A DNA stretch of 64,000 bases from Glaciecola punicea ACAM 611 (GTDB lineage: Bacteria > Pseudomonadota > Gammaproteobacteria > Enterobacterales > Alteromonadaceae). The stretch covers positions 310,001 to 374,000 of the forward strand of contig NZ_BAET01000007.1 of the NCBI RefSeq assembly GCF_000252165.1, given 5' to 3'. Below the pieces are notes generated by a model. That model ran no database searches and was not told the DNA's origin. It worked only from the letters and a program-made list of their open reading frames with translations. The translations under genes and the position numbers were made by a program. Shown here in pieces: positions 63,884 to 64,000 of this stretch (its first letter is position 1; every line of letters begins with the position of its first letter).

Positions 63884-64000
63884 ATAAATCCATAATTGAT
63901 GTGGTTTTACATGATGTTGTATGTAAACTGTGTGCTTGTCAAATAGGCCTATTTGGCATGTCTATCTGAATTACAGTTTACACATGAGTTGGAGGTAGAA

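Noticed and set aside
1-64000. tRNA, rRNA, prophage and intact insertion sequences
   Set aside because: No T-loop/CCA patterns, rRNA segments, phage genes or transposase genes were noticed by eye; a covariance-model search would be decisive for small RNAs.

Overview
The window looks like chromosome of a marine gammaproteobacterium of the Alteromonadaceae (Glaciecola/Paraglaciecola/Alteromonas type). I infer this from the AT-leaning composition, the protein sequences, and gene neighbourhoods typical of that group: pyrD-rlmKL-uup-DUF3466-rmf-fabA, a 1612-residue NAD-glutamate dehydrogenase, and a cco cluster followed by fnr. No rRNA, tRNA, CRISPR array, prophage or intact insertion sequence was seen.

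Layout. 0-7 kb: a plus-strand cluster of a DUF1302 outer-membrane-type protein, a DUF1329 protein, a YCF48/BNR-repeat protein and an MMPL/RND transporter, probably one envelope transport system. 7-20 kb: housekeeping genes (gdhB, pyrD, rlmKL, glutaredoxin-like, uup, DUF3466, rmf, fabA). The fabA upstream region carries a FabR-like palindrome. 20-27 kb: a light-response and DNA-repair island with four different photolyase/cryptochrome paralogues: an atypical PHR protein, a cry-DASH, a class I CPD photolyase, and an Fe-S (6-4)-type photolyase with its small DUF2256 partner. 27-30 kb: a SatD/DUF3307 pair, a DUF188 protein and a CPA1-type antiporter.

30.6-46.4 kb mixes intact genes with many decayed ones. 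The intact genes are a 2,4-dienoyl-CoA-reductase-like SDR, a 3-hydroxyisobutyrate-dehydrogenase-like enzyme, gdhA, mntP, a Tat-type carotenoid oxygenase with a DUF2141 partner, and a LemA-M48 protease-SRAP operon. The decayed ones are a copper P-type ATPase in three frames, a second mntP 5' fragment, a Fic-motif scrap, an mgtE 3' end, a YdcF/ExeM-like nuclease chimera, and a flavin monooxygenase fused to a membrane protein. A gene-poor stretch at 36.4-37.5 kb holds three spaced 16-bp repeats that resemble transposase-binding repeats.

46-64 kb: an alpha/beta hydrolase, a CPA2 antiporter, two bacterioferritin subunits behind a Fur-like site, and the full cbb3 oxidase set (ccoNOQP, fixH, ccoI, ccoS, a SafE-like protein and the regulator fnr) behind an FNR box. 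These are followed by a patatin-like protein, DUF2987, a Bax-like glucosaminidase, a membrane protein, a LysE exporter and a mercaptopyruvate-type sulfurtransferase.

Functionally, the cco block is a self-contained microaerobic respiration module: FNR site in front, oxidase, copper-import ATPase and assembly factors, then fnr itself. The bfr pair divides haem binding and ferroxidase chemistry between two subunits. The photolyase block and the SRAP gene are genome-maintenance functions. I found no clearly new defence or mobile system. The most unusual items are the four-member photolyase island with its aberrant PHR member, the cluster of deletion-fused gene relics, and the spaced repeats near 36.9 kb.
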